From NCBI GenBank assembly GCA_002778645.1, contig PFAQ01000021.1, positions 6,234 to 15,765 on the forward strand: a stretch of 9,532 nucleotides of DNA, in the 5' to 3' direction. Positions 1 to 6,569 of the stretch are shown piece by piece (positions within the stretch are counted from its first letter, which is position 1; each line of letters starts with the position of its first letter). The notes under the pieces were generated by a model that did not search any database, was not told where the DNA came from, and saw nothing but the letters and a program-made list of their open reading frames with translations. Source of the DNA: Candidatus Falkowbacteria bacterium CG10_big_fil_rev_8_21_14_0_10_39_9. GTDB lineage: Bacteria; Patescibacteriota; Patescibacteriia; Patescibacteriales; UBA12465. Position numbers and translations under genes: made by a program.

Positions 1-24
1 AAGACATATTTTTTAATAAAGTTA

Positions 25-570
25 TTAGAGACTTTTTAATTTTCCCCCGCAGGCCGAATCAGCCCACAAACCACTTTTATTATCCCGAGCTGCTTTCTCA
101 GCCGCTTTAAAATCGGCTTGATATTGATAGGGATTACTATCATAGGTATATTCAAAACCAAAACCGTTTTCAATCATCCACTTATTAAACAAAGTGCCAT
201 CGCTCAGATAAACATAGCGCAACAAGCGATCATATTTATCTTTATCATCCTGAGTAGCATCCGCTTCCAAGCGAACCGTTTGCCCAGTTAACATTTCCTT
301 AGCTTTATTACTAGCTTCTCGACCAAAACATTGGACTGTAATGCGCGGATCAACGGTTTCAGGAGTGTTTAATCCAATCATTCTAATCCCCACTTTTTTA
401 TTATCAATTTTGACATTAATGGTATCGCCATCCGTCACTTTTACCACCTCATACCAACTAGGAGCAGCGACCGCTTTAGTTTCTTGAGGTAAATCTTTCA
501 AAAAGTAGGCGGTCAAAAGAACAATTAATAAAAACAACAAAGATAGTAGTTTTTTTGATGATATTTTCAT
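25..570 (-). CDS. Secreted or membrane-anchored staphylococcal-type thermonuclease
   Basis: This 181-residue protein is a staphylococcal nuclease homologue (SNase, OB-fold), a calcium-dependent enzyme that cleaves DNA and RNA. Residues 6-24 form a hydrophobic segment after a Lys-rich N-terminus, so the enzyme is exported or tethered outside the membrane. The catalytic core is intact. DGDT lies at 47-50, Arg63 and Glu71 flank the GLNTPE motif, and Arg115 in DRLLRY matches Arg87 of the S. aureus enzyme. The calcium-ligand position Asp40 of SNase is Asn68 here, a change I recall in many bacterial homologues. Cys81 and Cys174 could form a disulfide, as expected for an extracellular protein. The start is supported by GAGGGG about 11 bases upstream. 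It is the last visible gene of the secA unit, 46 bases after the DUF1653 gene. Family assignment is firm; the biological role (nutrient nuclease or other) is inferred. Confidence 0.95.
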   Translation of the reverse strand: MKISSKKLLSLLFLLIVLLTAYFLKDLPQETKAVAAPSWYEVVKVTDGDTINVKIDNKKVGIRMIGLNTPETVDPRITVQCFGREASNKAKEMLTGQTVRLEADATQDDKDKYDRLLRYVYLSDGTLFNKWMIENGFGFEYTYDSNPYQYQADFKAAEKAARDNKSGLWADSACGGKLKSL

Positions 571-616
571 AAGTATCTTACCCCTCTATTTTAACTGTTT
601 TTAAGATAAAAATCAA

Positions 617-823
617 TTAGTCTAAATAAGTAAAACGAGGCTTTAAAACTCCATCAATTTCCACTTCTTCTAAAAAAATAGCTAAAGGCCGCACCCATAA
701 TTGACCGTCGCCATAAAGATCTTTATAGACGACCATCTCTATCTCATCTTCACTGTAGTGAGCCACACCTAAAACCTCATAGACCCCACCTTTATAATGT
801 TGATACTTGCCTAGCTTTAACAT
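617..823 (-). CDS. DUF1653 family protein
   Basis: This 68-residue protein fits DUF1653, a family of small, mostly beta-strand bacterial proteins of unknown function. The family pattern is visible along its whole length: GKYQHYKGGVYEVLGVA at 5-21, MVVYKDLYGDGQLWVRPL at 30-47, and a terminal DG..KPRF segment near 58-64. The length is normal for a single-domain member. Its ATG lies inside the end of the upstream Nudix gene, with a 7-base overlap, so translation is probably coupled. No Shine-Dalgarno site is visible. DUF1653 members often sit beside or are fused to nucleotide-processing enzymes such as Nudix proteins (from memory), which agrees with this arrangement, but no biochemical role can be read from the sequence. 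Confidence 0.9.
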   Translation of the reverse strand: MLKLGKYQHYKGGVYEVLGVAHYSEDEIEMVVYKDLYGDGQLWVRPLAIFLEEVEIDGVLKPRFTYLD

Positions 824-1260
824 AAAAGTTTATTTTGATAAACCAACAAAATGCATTCCTGATTATCTTTAACCAAATCTAGCTCCAAGGCCGCTTGCGG
901 TGCTATCCACTGATAATCCTTATGTTCACCCTCACTCAAAACTACTTGAGGCCTGTCGGTTAACTGTGCTTTAAACATGTGATAGATAAAATCATAATCC
1001 GGATAGCGCACATAAACCTTAGAGAGATATTCAAATTGATCGAAAGGTATCTCTTGCCCGGTTTCTTCTCTGGTCTCACGAACTATAGCCTTCAATTCAC
1101 TTTCACCCTGATCAATCTTCCCCGCTGGCATGCCCCATTTATTACCCTCTGACTTATGATCCTGGCGTAGCAACAAAAGAATCTGACCATCATGTTCTAG
1201 ATAACAACTCACGACTTCAAATTTGGGGTTAAAGTTTTCTGGTATATCTCGATAAATCAT
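817..1260 (-). CDS. Nudix hydrolase (MutT-like)
   Basis: This 147-residue protein is a single-domain Nudix hydrolase, a cytoplasmic enzyme that hydrolyses nucleoside diphosphates linked to another group. The full Nudix box G-x5-E-x7-RE-x-x-EE-x-G is present at residues 47-69, with metal-binding Glu62, Glu65 and Glu66 all kept. The strand before it (KWGMPAGKID) and the later EHKDYQWIAP segment near 112-121 are typical of MutT-like members. Substrate cannot be assigned from sequence; oxidised dNTPs or other nucleotides are possible. The stop of the upstream Cys-rich gene lies 6 bases from this ATG, and the DUF1653 start overlaps its 3' end, so the three genes are likely cotranscribed with secA. 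The leader GAATAAATTAAT contains no Shine-Dalgarno motif. Confidence 0.93.
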   Translation of the reverse strand: MIYRDIPENFNPKFEVVSCYLEHDGQILLLLRQDHKSEGNKWGMPAGKIDQGESELKAIVRETREETGQEIPFDQFEYLSKVYVRYPDYDFIYHMFKAQLTDRPQVVLSEGEHKDYQWIAPQAALELDLVKDNQECILLVYQNKLLC

Positions 1261-1266
1261 ATTAAT

Positions 1267-1455
1267 TTATTCTAGAGTATCCTTTTTTATCTTTTTGATC
1301 TCATCCTTGTCTTCATATATTTTTCCCTCGCCCAATTTATATAACAACGGCACCACGCCGCAGGTTCCACATTTACCCCAATTACAATAACCGCCGTTTT
1401 TCAGATAAAGTTCACGGCACATAGCCAGTTCTTTTTTAAACACTTCCTTTTCCAT
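1267..1455 (-). CDS. Small Cys-rich protein, possible metal binder, unknown function
   Basis: I do not recognise this 62-residue protein. It carries four cysteines: Cys13, then Cys24, Cys29 and Cys32 in the compact pattern YCNWGKCGTCGVVPLLYKL. The C-x4-C-x2-C spacing with nearby Gly residues suggests a zinc or iron-sulfur site, with Cys13 as a possible fourth ligand. The rest is highly charged and probably helical at both ends (Lys/Glu-rich 1-12 and 47-62). It has no signal peptide. I chose the ATG at 1455 because it follows the secA stop by 5 bases and begins at MEKEVF; an in-frame ATG at 1476 would extend 16 bases into secA and add seven residues. A GGGA sits 10 bases before the chosen start. 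Position between secA and a Nudix gene, with tight spacing, argues that it is real and cotranscribed. Confidence 0.75.
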   Translation of the reverse strand: MEKEVFKKELAMCRELYLKNGGYCNWGKCGTCGVVPLLYKLGEGKIYEDKDEIKKIKKDTLE

Positions 1456-1460
1456 ATTAT

Positions 1461-4187
1461 TTATTTCCCATGACACTTCTTATACTTCTTCCCACTACCG
1501 CAAGGACAAAGATCGTTGCGCCCCACTTTCTCACCCTCATCATTCTTAGCCTTTTCGTGGACTAAATCTAGGTTTTGGTGAGAATGTTGTTCGACGGCCG
1601 TCTTTTTCGGAGCCGAAAAATTTAACCGCCGATTTTCATTAACCGTTGTAATGGCCGCCACTTTCTCGGCGGACAAGCCACCCAAAGCCTCACCGGTCTT
1701 GAAGATAGAATAGACTACTTCTCTTTGGATTAGGCTGTTTAACTCACTAAACATGAGATAGGCTTCTTTCTTGTATTCAACGAGCGGATCATGCTGACCA
1801 TAACCGCGCAGACCAATACCGCGTCTTAAGTAATCAATTGTTTCTAAGTGCTCAATCCAGAGAGTATCGATGGAGCGAATTAAAATACCTTTCTCCACTT
1901 CAGTAAAATCAATACTAACGGCCTTGAAAGCATCTTTCAGACCATTATATTTATTCTTAGCAATATCCACCAAGAAGTTAATGATTTCTTCGCGGCCTTT
2001 GCAGTTAGCAATCTGGTCTTTGACATTAACACCACTAACAATAGTTTTGAAAGTCTCAGCTATTTCTTGCAAATTCCAATCACTAACATTCTCACCCGGA
2101 GTGTGAAAACTAACCACAGCTGAAATTTCACTGGCTACCATGTCGAGCGCAATATCCGATAAAGTTCTCGAGGCGTTTTGATTCTTGACCTTCCCTTCGT
2201 GAATTTCCAGGATCTCTTTGCGTTTGCGATAGATAGATTCGCGGTGCTTGTTAATCACATCATCATATTCCACTAAATGTTTTCTGGTATCAAAATTATT
2301 ACCTTCCACTTTTTTTTGAGCGGACTCAATTGATCTCGACAAAAGTGAATTCTGGATGGGCATGTCTTCCGGCACATTCAAAGTCGACATCAGTTTTTTC
2401 ATTCGATCACCGCCAAAGATGCGCATCAAATCATCATCCGTGGAAACATAGAACTGAGATGAACCAGGATCACCCTGACGACCAGCCCGACCCCGCAGCT
2501 GATTATCAATGCGGCGTGATTCGTGGCGCTCAGTACCAATGACATGTAAACCACCCATGGCCTTGATTTCTTCTTGCTCCGCGGCATTTGAAGGGTTACC
2601 ACCTAAGATAATATCCACACCGCGACCAGCCATGTTGGTAGCCAGAGTAATCGCTCCCTTCTTACCAGCCTGAGCAATAATTTCGGCTTCTCTAAAGTGA
2701 TTTTTAGCATTTAACATCTCCGGACGTAAACCTTCTCGTTGCATTAATTCTGCTAAAATCTCATTCTTTTCAATAGAAATAGTACCAATTAGTATTGGTT
2801 GACCTTTCTCGTGACGCTCCTTAACGTCTCTGATCACTGCTTGATACTTACCCTCTTCGGTGCGATAGATAAAGTCATTTAAGTCCTTTCTGATCATCGG
2901 GCGATTAGTGGGGATAACGATAGTTTCTAAGTTATAAATCTTGTGGAACTCTTCCGCTTCAGTCACGGCCGTACCGGTCATACCAGCTAATTTGGTGAAC
3001 ATGCGGAAATAGTTTTGAAAAGTCACCGTCGCCAAAGTCTGTGATTCTCGTTGAATAGTTACCTTTTCTTTGGCTTCAATCGCTTGATGCAATCCTTCAC
3101 TATAACGTCGACCGGGCATCAAACGACCGGTAAATTCATCCACAATAATAATTTCTCCATCTTTGACCACATAATCTTTATCTTTACGAAAAAGAACTCG
3201 GGCTTTGAGGGCCTGTTCAATATGATGAATTTCCCGCACCCCACCCTCAACATAAATATTATCGACCCCCAACCATTTTTCCATTTTATCAACTCCCGCC
3301 TCAGTCAAGGTCGCGGCGCGCAATTTTTCATCCACGTTATAGTCTTCGTTTTCCACCAAGCGCTCTACCAAATCAGAAAATTTATAATACTTATCAGTTT
3401 TTTCATCAATTGAACCACTGATAATCAACGGGGTTCGAGCCTCATCAATCAAAATAGAATCGATTTCATCGACAATGGAATAATGGAGTGGTCGCTGCAC
3501 GGCATCATGCAGTGATGGCACCATATTGTCGCGTAAATAATCGAAACCAAATTCATTATTAGTACCATAGGTCACATCACAAGCATAGGCCTCTTGCCGC
3601 TGAATCTTTTTGAAGTGTTGCAAGCGCTCATCAAACTGAGTGTCGTCGACATGATCCCGGTCATAGATAAAAGCCGCGTCATGGATGATAACACTACAGG
3701 TTAAGCCTAAAAAATCAAACATCGGAGCCATCCAACCAGCACCCACTTTAGACAAATAGTCATTAACAGTCACCAAATGAACTCCACGACCAGCTAGAGC
3801 ATTTAAAAACAAAGGTAAAGTCGCTACTAAAGTCTTACCTTCACCGGTTCTCATTTCCGCGATTTGACCCCGGTGTAAGATAATACCACCTACTAATTGG
3901 ACGTCGTAATGACGTTGGCCCAAAACTCGGCGAGAAGCTTCTCTAATCAGAGCAAAAGCTTCCGGCAGAATTTCATCTAAGATTACTTTCTGCTCTTCCC
4001 AATATTTTCCGGCTAACTTTAGTTGCAAAGAATGAGTTAGTTCTTTTAACTCTACCTCACTCAAAGCCTTCATTTTAGGCTCTAAAGCGTTAATGGAGTC
4101 AATAATCGGCTGCAGAGATTTAATAATTTTAGCATTCGGATCGCCAAACAATTTATCAATAAAACCCATATAATTGAAATCGGCCAT
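1461..4187 (-). CDS. secA: Preprotein translocase ATPase SecA
   Basis: SecA is the cytoplasmic ATPase motor that pushes unfolded preproteins through SecYEG. The 908 residues hold all core parts: Walker A TGEGKT at 114-119, the DEID Walker B at 240-243 followed by SILIDEARTPLIISG, the pre-protein binding region after that, VDEFTGR at 349-355, KLAGMTGTA at 399-407, the second motor domain with TNMAGRGVDI at 517-526 and QLRGRAGRQGD at 563-573, and the helical scaffold with IDTLWIEHL at 773-781. The C-terminus has an intact SEC-C zinc motif with Cys894, Cys896, Cys905 and His906. Compared with E. coli SecA there is an extra stretch at about 169-197 before QEAYACDVTYGTNNE. Met1 has GGAG only 2 bases upstream; Met7 (4169) matches where relatives usually begin, so the start is uncertain by six residues. 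It has its own promoter. Confidence 0.98.
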   Translation of the reverse strand: MADFNYMGFIDKLFGDPNAKIIKSLQPIIDSINALEPKMKALSEVELKELTHSLQLKLAGKYWEEQKVILDEILPEAFALIREASRRVLGQRHYDVQLVGGIILHRGQIAEMRTGEGKTLVATLPLFLNALAGRGVHLVTVNDYLSKVGAGWMAPMFDFLGLTCSVIIHDAAFIYDRDHVDDTQFDERLQHFKKIQRQEAYACDVTYGTNNEFGFDYLRDNMVPSLHDAVQRPLHYSIVDEIDSILIDEARTPLIISGSIDEKTDKYYKFSDLVERLVENEDYNVDEKLRAATLTEAGVDKMEKWLGVDNIYVEGGVREIHHIEQALKARVLFRKDKDYVVKDGEIIIVDEFTGRLMPGRRYSEGLHQAIEAKEKVTIQRESQTLATVTFQNYFRMFTKLAGMTGTAVTEAEEFHKIYNLETIVIPTNRPMIRKDLNDFIYRTEEGKYQAVIRDVKERHEKGQPILIGTISIEKNEILAELMQREGLRPEMLNAKNHFREAEIIAQAGKKGAITLATNMAGRGVDIILGGNPSNAAEQEEIKAMGGLHVIGTERHESRRIDNQLRGRAGRQGDPGSSQFYVSTDDDLMRIFGGDRMKKLMSTLNVPEDMPIQNSLLSRSIESAQKKVEGNNFDTRKHLVEYDDVINKHRESIYRKRKEILEIHEGKVKNQNASRTLSDIALDMVASEISAVVSFHTPGENVSDWNLQEIAETFKTIVSGVNVKDQIANCKGREEIINFLVDIAKNKYNGLKDAFKAVSIDFTEVEKGILIRSIDTLWIEHLETIDYLRRGIGLRGYGQHDPLVEYKKEAYLMFSELNSLIQREVVYSIFKTGEALGGLSAEKVAAITTVNENRRLNFSAPKKTAVEQHSHQNLDLVHEKAKNDEGEKVGRNDLCPCGSGKKYKKCHGK

Positions 4188-4225
4188 TTCTCCATAAAAA
4201 TATGGTCAAAATGGCTAAAAAATAA

Positions 4226-4242
4226 TAAACAATGATTGTTTA
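4226..4242. repeat. 17-bp perfect palindrome in the secA promoter/leader, possible operator
   Basis: TAAACAAT-G-ATTGTTTA is a perfect inverted repeat with 8-base arms around a single central G. It starts 4 bases beyond the proposed secA -10 element and so covers the expected transcription start. The central base leaves no loop, so it suits a dimeric DNA-binding protein better than an RNA hairpin. The arms are AT-rich, so chance is not excluded, and no regulator gene is nearby. Confidence 0.5.
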
Positions 4243-4254
4243 ACCTAGTATAAT
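4226..4254 (+). promoter_or_regulatory. Possible opposing (plus-strand) promoter overlapping the secA promoter
   Basis: On the plus strand there is a perfect TATAAT at 4249-4254, with TAAACA (four of six matches to TTGACA) exactly 17 bases upstream at 4226-4231. The -35 coincides with one arm of the palindrome. In DNA this AT-rich such a match can arise by chance, and the secA -10 occupies the same bases on the other strand, so this may only be its mirror image. Confidence 0.3.
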
Positions 4255-4275
4255 ATAGATTATGAATAAAATAAA
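4247..4275 (-). promoter_or_regulatory. Putative secA promoter
   Basis: Reading on the minus strand, TATACT (4247-4252) matches the sigma-70 -10 consensus at five of six bases. A 17-base spacer gives TTTATT at 4270-4275 as a poor -35. The element lies between the hpf terminator and secA, about 60 bases before the secA start, so secA needs a promoter here. The -10 assignment is reasonable; the -35 is weak. Confidence 0.5.
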
Positions 4276-4300
4276 GAGGGCGCTCATTGACGGTAATTAA
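4262..4300 (+). other. 12-codon leaderless mini-ORF, possible gene remnant
   Basis: An ATG begins 8 bases after the end of the plus-strand TATAAT, exactly where a leaderless transcript would start. It encodes MNKIKRALIDGN and then stops at TAA. The RALIDGN stretch resembles the first strand of NYN/PIN-like nuclease proteins (hydrophobic-IDGN), but after the stop no continuation is visible in any frame and further stops follow. It may be a decayed 5' end of a former gene, a leader peptide or chance. Confidence 0.2.
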
Positions 4301-4317
4301 ATAATATTTTAAACCAA

Positions 4318-4350
4318 AATTAAAAAACTCCGACCGATAAGTCAGAGTTT
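4318..4350 (-). terminator. Intrinsic terminator after hpf
   Basis: On the minus strand AAACTCTGAC pairs with GTCGGAGTTT (10 bp, one T-G wobble) around the loop TTATCG, followed by a run of T bases. It begins about 20 bases after the hpf stop and closes the holB-to-hpf unit, separating it from secA. In the plus direction the trailing sequence is a poor T-run, so it should act mainly on minus-strand transcripts. Confidence 0.9.
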
Positions 4351-4370
4351 CTTATATAAATCAGATTAGA

Positions 4371-4694
4371 TTATCCTTTGCGACGCTTATCAATCTTCTT
4401 TTCTTTATACTTCTTAATCACTTCAGCTAAGTGGTCCTTTACTTTGTCAATCGCTTTATATAAATCTGATTCAGTTTTTTTTACTCGTAAAATCTCTCCG
4501 GGCATTTCTAGATTAATCTCAGCTCGAAAAATATCACCTTTATTTTGTCCACCGATTGATTTTTCAATTTCAAAATCACAATTTAGGATATCAACTTTTT
4601 TTAAATACTTCCCTAACATAGAAATCTTCTCATTGATATAATTTTCAATCGCGGCGGTTAACTCAATTTTACTAGCTTTGATTTTGATTTTCAT
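4371..4694 (-). CDS. hpf: Short ribosome hibernation promoting factor (HPF/RaiA family)
   Basis: HPF/RaiA proteins bind the 30S decoding region and hold ribosomes idle in slow or stressed cells. This 107-residue protein has the family pattern: the first strand MKIKIKASKIELTAAIENYI (1-20), a second region with DFEIEKSIGGQNKGDIFRAEI at about 40-60 and MPGEILRVKKTESDLYKAID at 69-88, then a Lys-rich helix and a basic tail. The length fits the short form, without the C-terminal dimerisation domain of long HPF. The leader is purely A/T for 20 bases, so no Shine-Dalgarno site supports the start, but the sequence begins just where the family does. It closes the holB-frr-rseP unit, 25 bases after rseP. 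An HPF gene directly before secA is also the arrangement in Bacillus (yvyD-secA), so the neighbourhood may be conserved. Confidence 0.92.
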   Translation of the reverse strand: MKIKIKASKIELTAAIENYINEKISMLGKYLKKVDILNCDFEIEKSIGGQNKGDIFRAEINLEMPGEILRVKKTESDLYKAIDKVKDHLAEVIKKYKEKKIDKRRKG

Positions 4695-4719
4695 AATAAT
4701 TATATTTAATTTTTATTAA

Positions 4720-5979
4720 TTAAAAAAATTTTAATACATCCTTAATAGTCACCCAAACAATCAACAAGATCAAGAGGACGAAAAAAATATTATGTAAAGC
4801 ATTCTCCAATTCTTTTTTAACTGGTCGTCCTTTAATCTTCTCAAACAACAAAAATAAAGCGCGGCCACCATCGAGCGCAGGAATCGGCAAGAAATTAATA
4901 ACGGCTAAGTTAAGTGATAGCAAGGCAGTAAATTGTAATAAGTAAGCTAAGCCCATTCGGGCTACCTGACCAGTTAAAGTCGCAATTCCTACGGGGCCAG
5001 CAATAGCACCAGCAACCGAATGACCCACAATTAATCCTCGGATTAATTCATAAAAAGCCACGATGATCGCCCAGAATAATAAAATAGCTGTTTTAGAACC
5101 TTCCCATAGAGCCTGATACCAAGGATAATGAACGATAGCTGAGGCAGTGAGCGCAACACCGATACCTCCCCGATTAGTTTCCGCTAAAATTTGCGGAGTA
5201 ACTTTTATACTTTGATTTTCGCTATAACGTTTAATATTAATAGCCATCTCCACGCCAGCCTTAGAACCTAAAGCATTTTGGACATCAGATTCGGAGCTAA
5301 CAGTTTGGTCGTTAATACTAACAATTTGATCACCCACCTGGAATCCTGCCTTCTCTGCTGGAGAGCCAGGCATCACTTCCATAATTTGAACTTTTTTCGC
5401 TTCTAGTGTTCCACCCGGACGGACGTTGTCCGTATTCTGCGGCAGGCCAATCATAAAGCCAAAAGACAACAAAGCCATGGCTAAAATAATATTCATCAAG
5501 ACACCAGCCACCAAGATTAAAAATCTTTGATAAATTGGACGAGCCGAAAAGCTATTGCGGTCATTTTGATTTTCACCATCCTGACCTTTGATTTTAACGA
5601 AGCCTCCCAGCGGTATCCAATTGAGAGAATAAACTGTGCCATATTTTTCATCTTCTTCGGTAATTTCCCGGTTGCCTCGAATAAAACGCCAGCGCTTAGT
5701 AGGAACTACCACGTCAACTTCTTTGGTCGTGACAGTAATCTTTTCAAGCACCACGCCGTCTGTAGCTGTCTCAACGTCAACAGCAAGATTTTCGGTCTGG
5801 GAAATTGGCTGTAAATGATTATCACGAATTAACTGCAAACCAAAAATTCGAGGAGGAAAACCGAAACCAAATTCAGGGGCTCCCACACCGAATTTTTTTG
5901 CTGTCCAAAAATGTCCCAGCTCATGAGCAAATACCAAGAGAGACAACACTAATAAAAAAATTATAATAGTAAAAATCAT
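4720..5979 (-). CDS. rseP: Site-2 intramembrane zinc metalloprotease RseP
   Basis: This 419-residue membrane protein belongs to the M50 site-2 proteases, which cut transmembrane segments of anti-sigma factors and leftover signal peptides. The zinc site HELGH is at 19-23 inside the first membrane helix (about 3-24), and the third ligand motif LDG is at 369-371 after NFLPIPA. One PDZ domain spans about 196-265 (PGSPAEKAGFQVGDQIVSIN). Other hydrophobic segments lie near 152-178, 294-318, 343-366 and 396-412. Between HELGH and WIPLGGFVKI (121-130) there is a stretch of roughly 65 residues (about 50-118) absent from E. coli RseP; I recall similar inserts in Patescibacteria. It lies 9 bases after frr and 25 bases before hpf, with no Shine-Dalgarno site. 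No anti-sigma substrate is encoded nearby. Confidence 0.95.
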   Translation of the reverse strand: MIFTIIIFLLVLSLLVFAHELGHFWTAKKFGVGAPEFGFGFPPRIFGLQLIRDNHLQPISQTENLAVDVETATDGVVLEKITVTTKEVDVVVPTKRWRFIRGNREITEEDEKYGTVYSLNWIPLGGFVKIKGQDGENQNDRNSFSARPIYQRFLILVAGVLMNIILAMALLSFGFMIGLPQNTDNVRPGGTLEAKKVQIMEVMPGSPAEKAGFQVGDQIVSINDQTVSSESDVQNALGSKAGVEMAINIKRYSENQSIKVTPQILAETNRGGIGVALTASAIVHYPWYQALWEGSKTAILLFWAIIVAFYELIRGLIVGHSVAGAIAGPVGIATLTGQVARMGLAYLLQFTALLSLNLAVINFLPIPALDGGRALFLLFEKIKGRPVKKELENALHNIFFVLLILLIVWVTIKDVLKFF

Positions 5980-5988
5980 AAATAATAA

Positions 5989-6543
5989 TTAAATTTCCAT
6001 TACCTCTTTCTCCTTTTTATCTCGCAACTCTTTAACTCCTTCATTAAATTTAGTCACGACCTCATCTAACTCTTTCATATAACGAAACTTTTCATCCTCA
6101 CTGAAGTCTTTATTCTTCTCCACCTCTTCAATCGCATGACGCACTTCTTCTCTGATTTGACGAATAGAAACTCGGGCTTTTTCTTGTTTTTCATTAACTT
6201 TTTTAACCAAATCTTTACGATTTTCTTCCGTCATCATCGGGATAGTAATTCGTACCTTGTCACCATCATTTACTACGCCAACGCCCAGATTAGCTTCAAT
6301 GATGGCCTTTTCCAAGTCTTTCAGGACACTCTTATCCCAAGGAGCAATAGTCAGGCTGCGAGAATCAGCGACGACGATATTAGCGACAGCATTAATTGGA
6401 TTTCTCACGCCATAGGCTTCAACGAAGACACCTTCTAATAAAGCCGGATTAGCTCGACCGGTTCTTAATGTTGAAATATCTTTTTTAAAAAAATCAATAA
6501 CGGCGACGAATTCTGGCTGTTTATTTTGTAAATAAATATTCAT
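5989..6543 (-). CDS. frr: Ribosome recycling factor
   Basis: Frr acts with EF-G to split the post-termination ribosome so its subunits can be reused. The 184-residue length is standard. The signature LRTGRANPALL lies at 26-36, followed by VEAYG, the hinge and beta-rich domain II (about 31-104, with SLTIAPWDKSVLKDLEKAI at 63-81), and the family motif VRITIPMMTEENRKDLVKKV at 97-116. The C-terminal half is the long three-helix bundle, ending in a Lys/Glu-rich stretch. In many bacteria frr is followed by uppS, cdsA and dxr before rseP; here rseP follows directly after 9 bases. The 5' leader (AAATTTATTTAAAAAAT) has no Shine-Dalgarno site. Confidence 0.97.
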   Translation of the reverse strand: MNIYLQNKQPEFVAVIDFFKKDISTLRTGRANPALLEGVFVEAYGVRNPINAVANIVVADSRSLTIAPWDKSVLKDLEKAIIEANLGVGVVNDGDKVRITIPMMTEENRKDLVKKVNEKQEKARVSIRQIREEVRHAIEEVEKNKDFSEDEKFRYMKELDEVVTKFNEGVKELRDKKEKEVMEI

Positions 6544-6569
6544 ATTTTTTAAATAAATTTATTATTTCT

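Noticed and set aside
574..608. Inverted repeat TATCTTA/TAAGATA before the nuclease gene as a riboswitch or terminator
   Set aside because: The stem is only 7 AT-rich pairs around a 21-base loop without a T-run or conserved core, so it is probably chance, although the ribosome binding site lies in the loop.
1456..1476. Upstream start for the Cys-rich protein at 1476
   Set aside because: It overlaps the last codons of secA, and the seven extra residues are read from the secA end; the ATG at 1455 avoids this and has GGGA upstream.
1870..3413. Three plus-strand open frames of 70-120 codons inside secA
   Set aside because: They are antisense to a fully conserved SecA sequence, have no recognisable domains and look like low-complexity shadows of the coding strand.
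4188..4370. RNA gene such as a tRNA or SRP RNA in the hpf-secA gap
   Set aside because: Apart from the terminator hairpin and the palindrome there is no cloverleaf, GTTCGA-type arm or GC-rich structured RNA.
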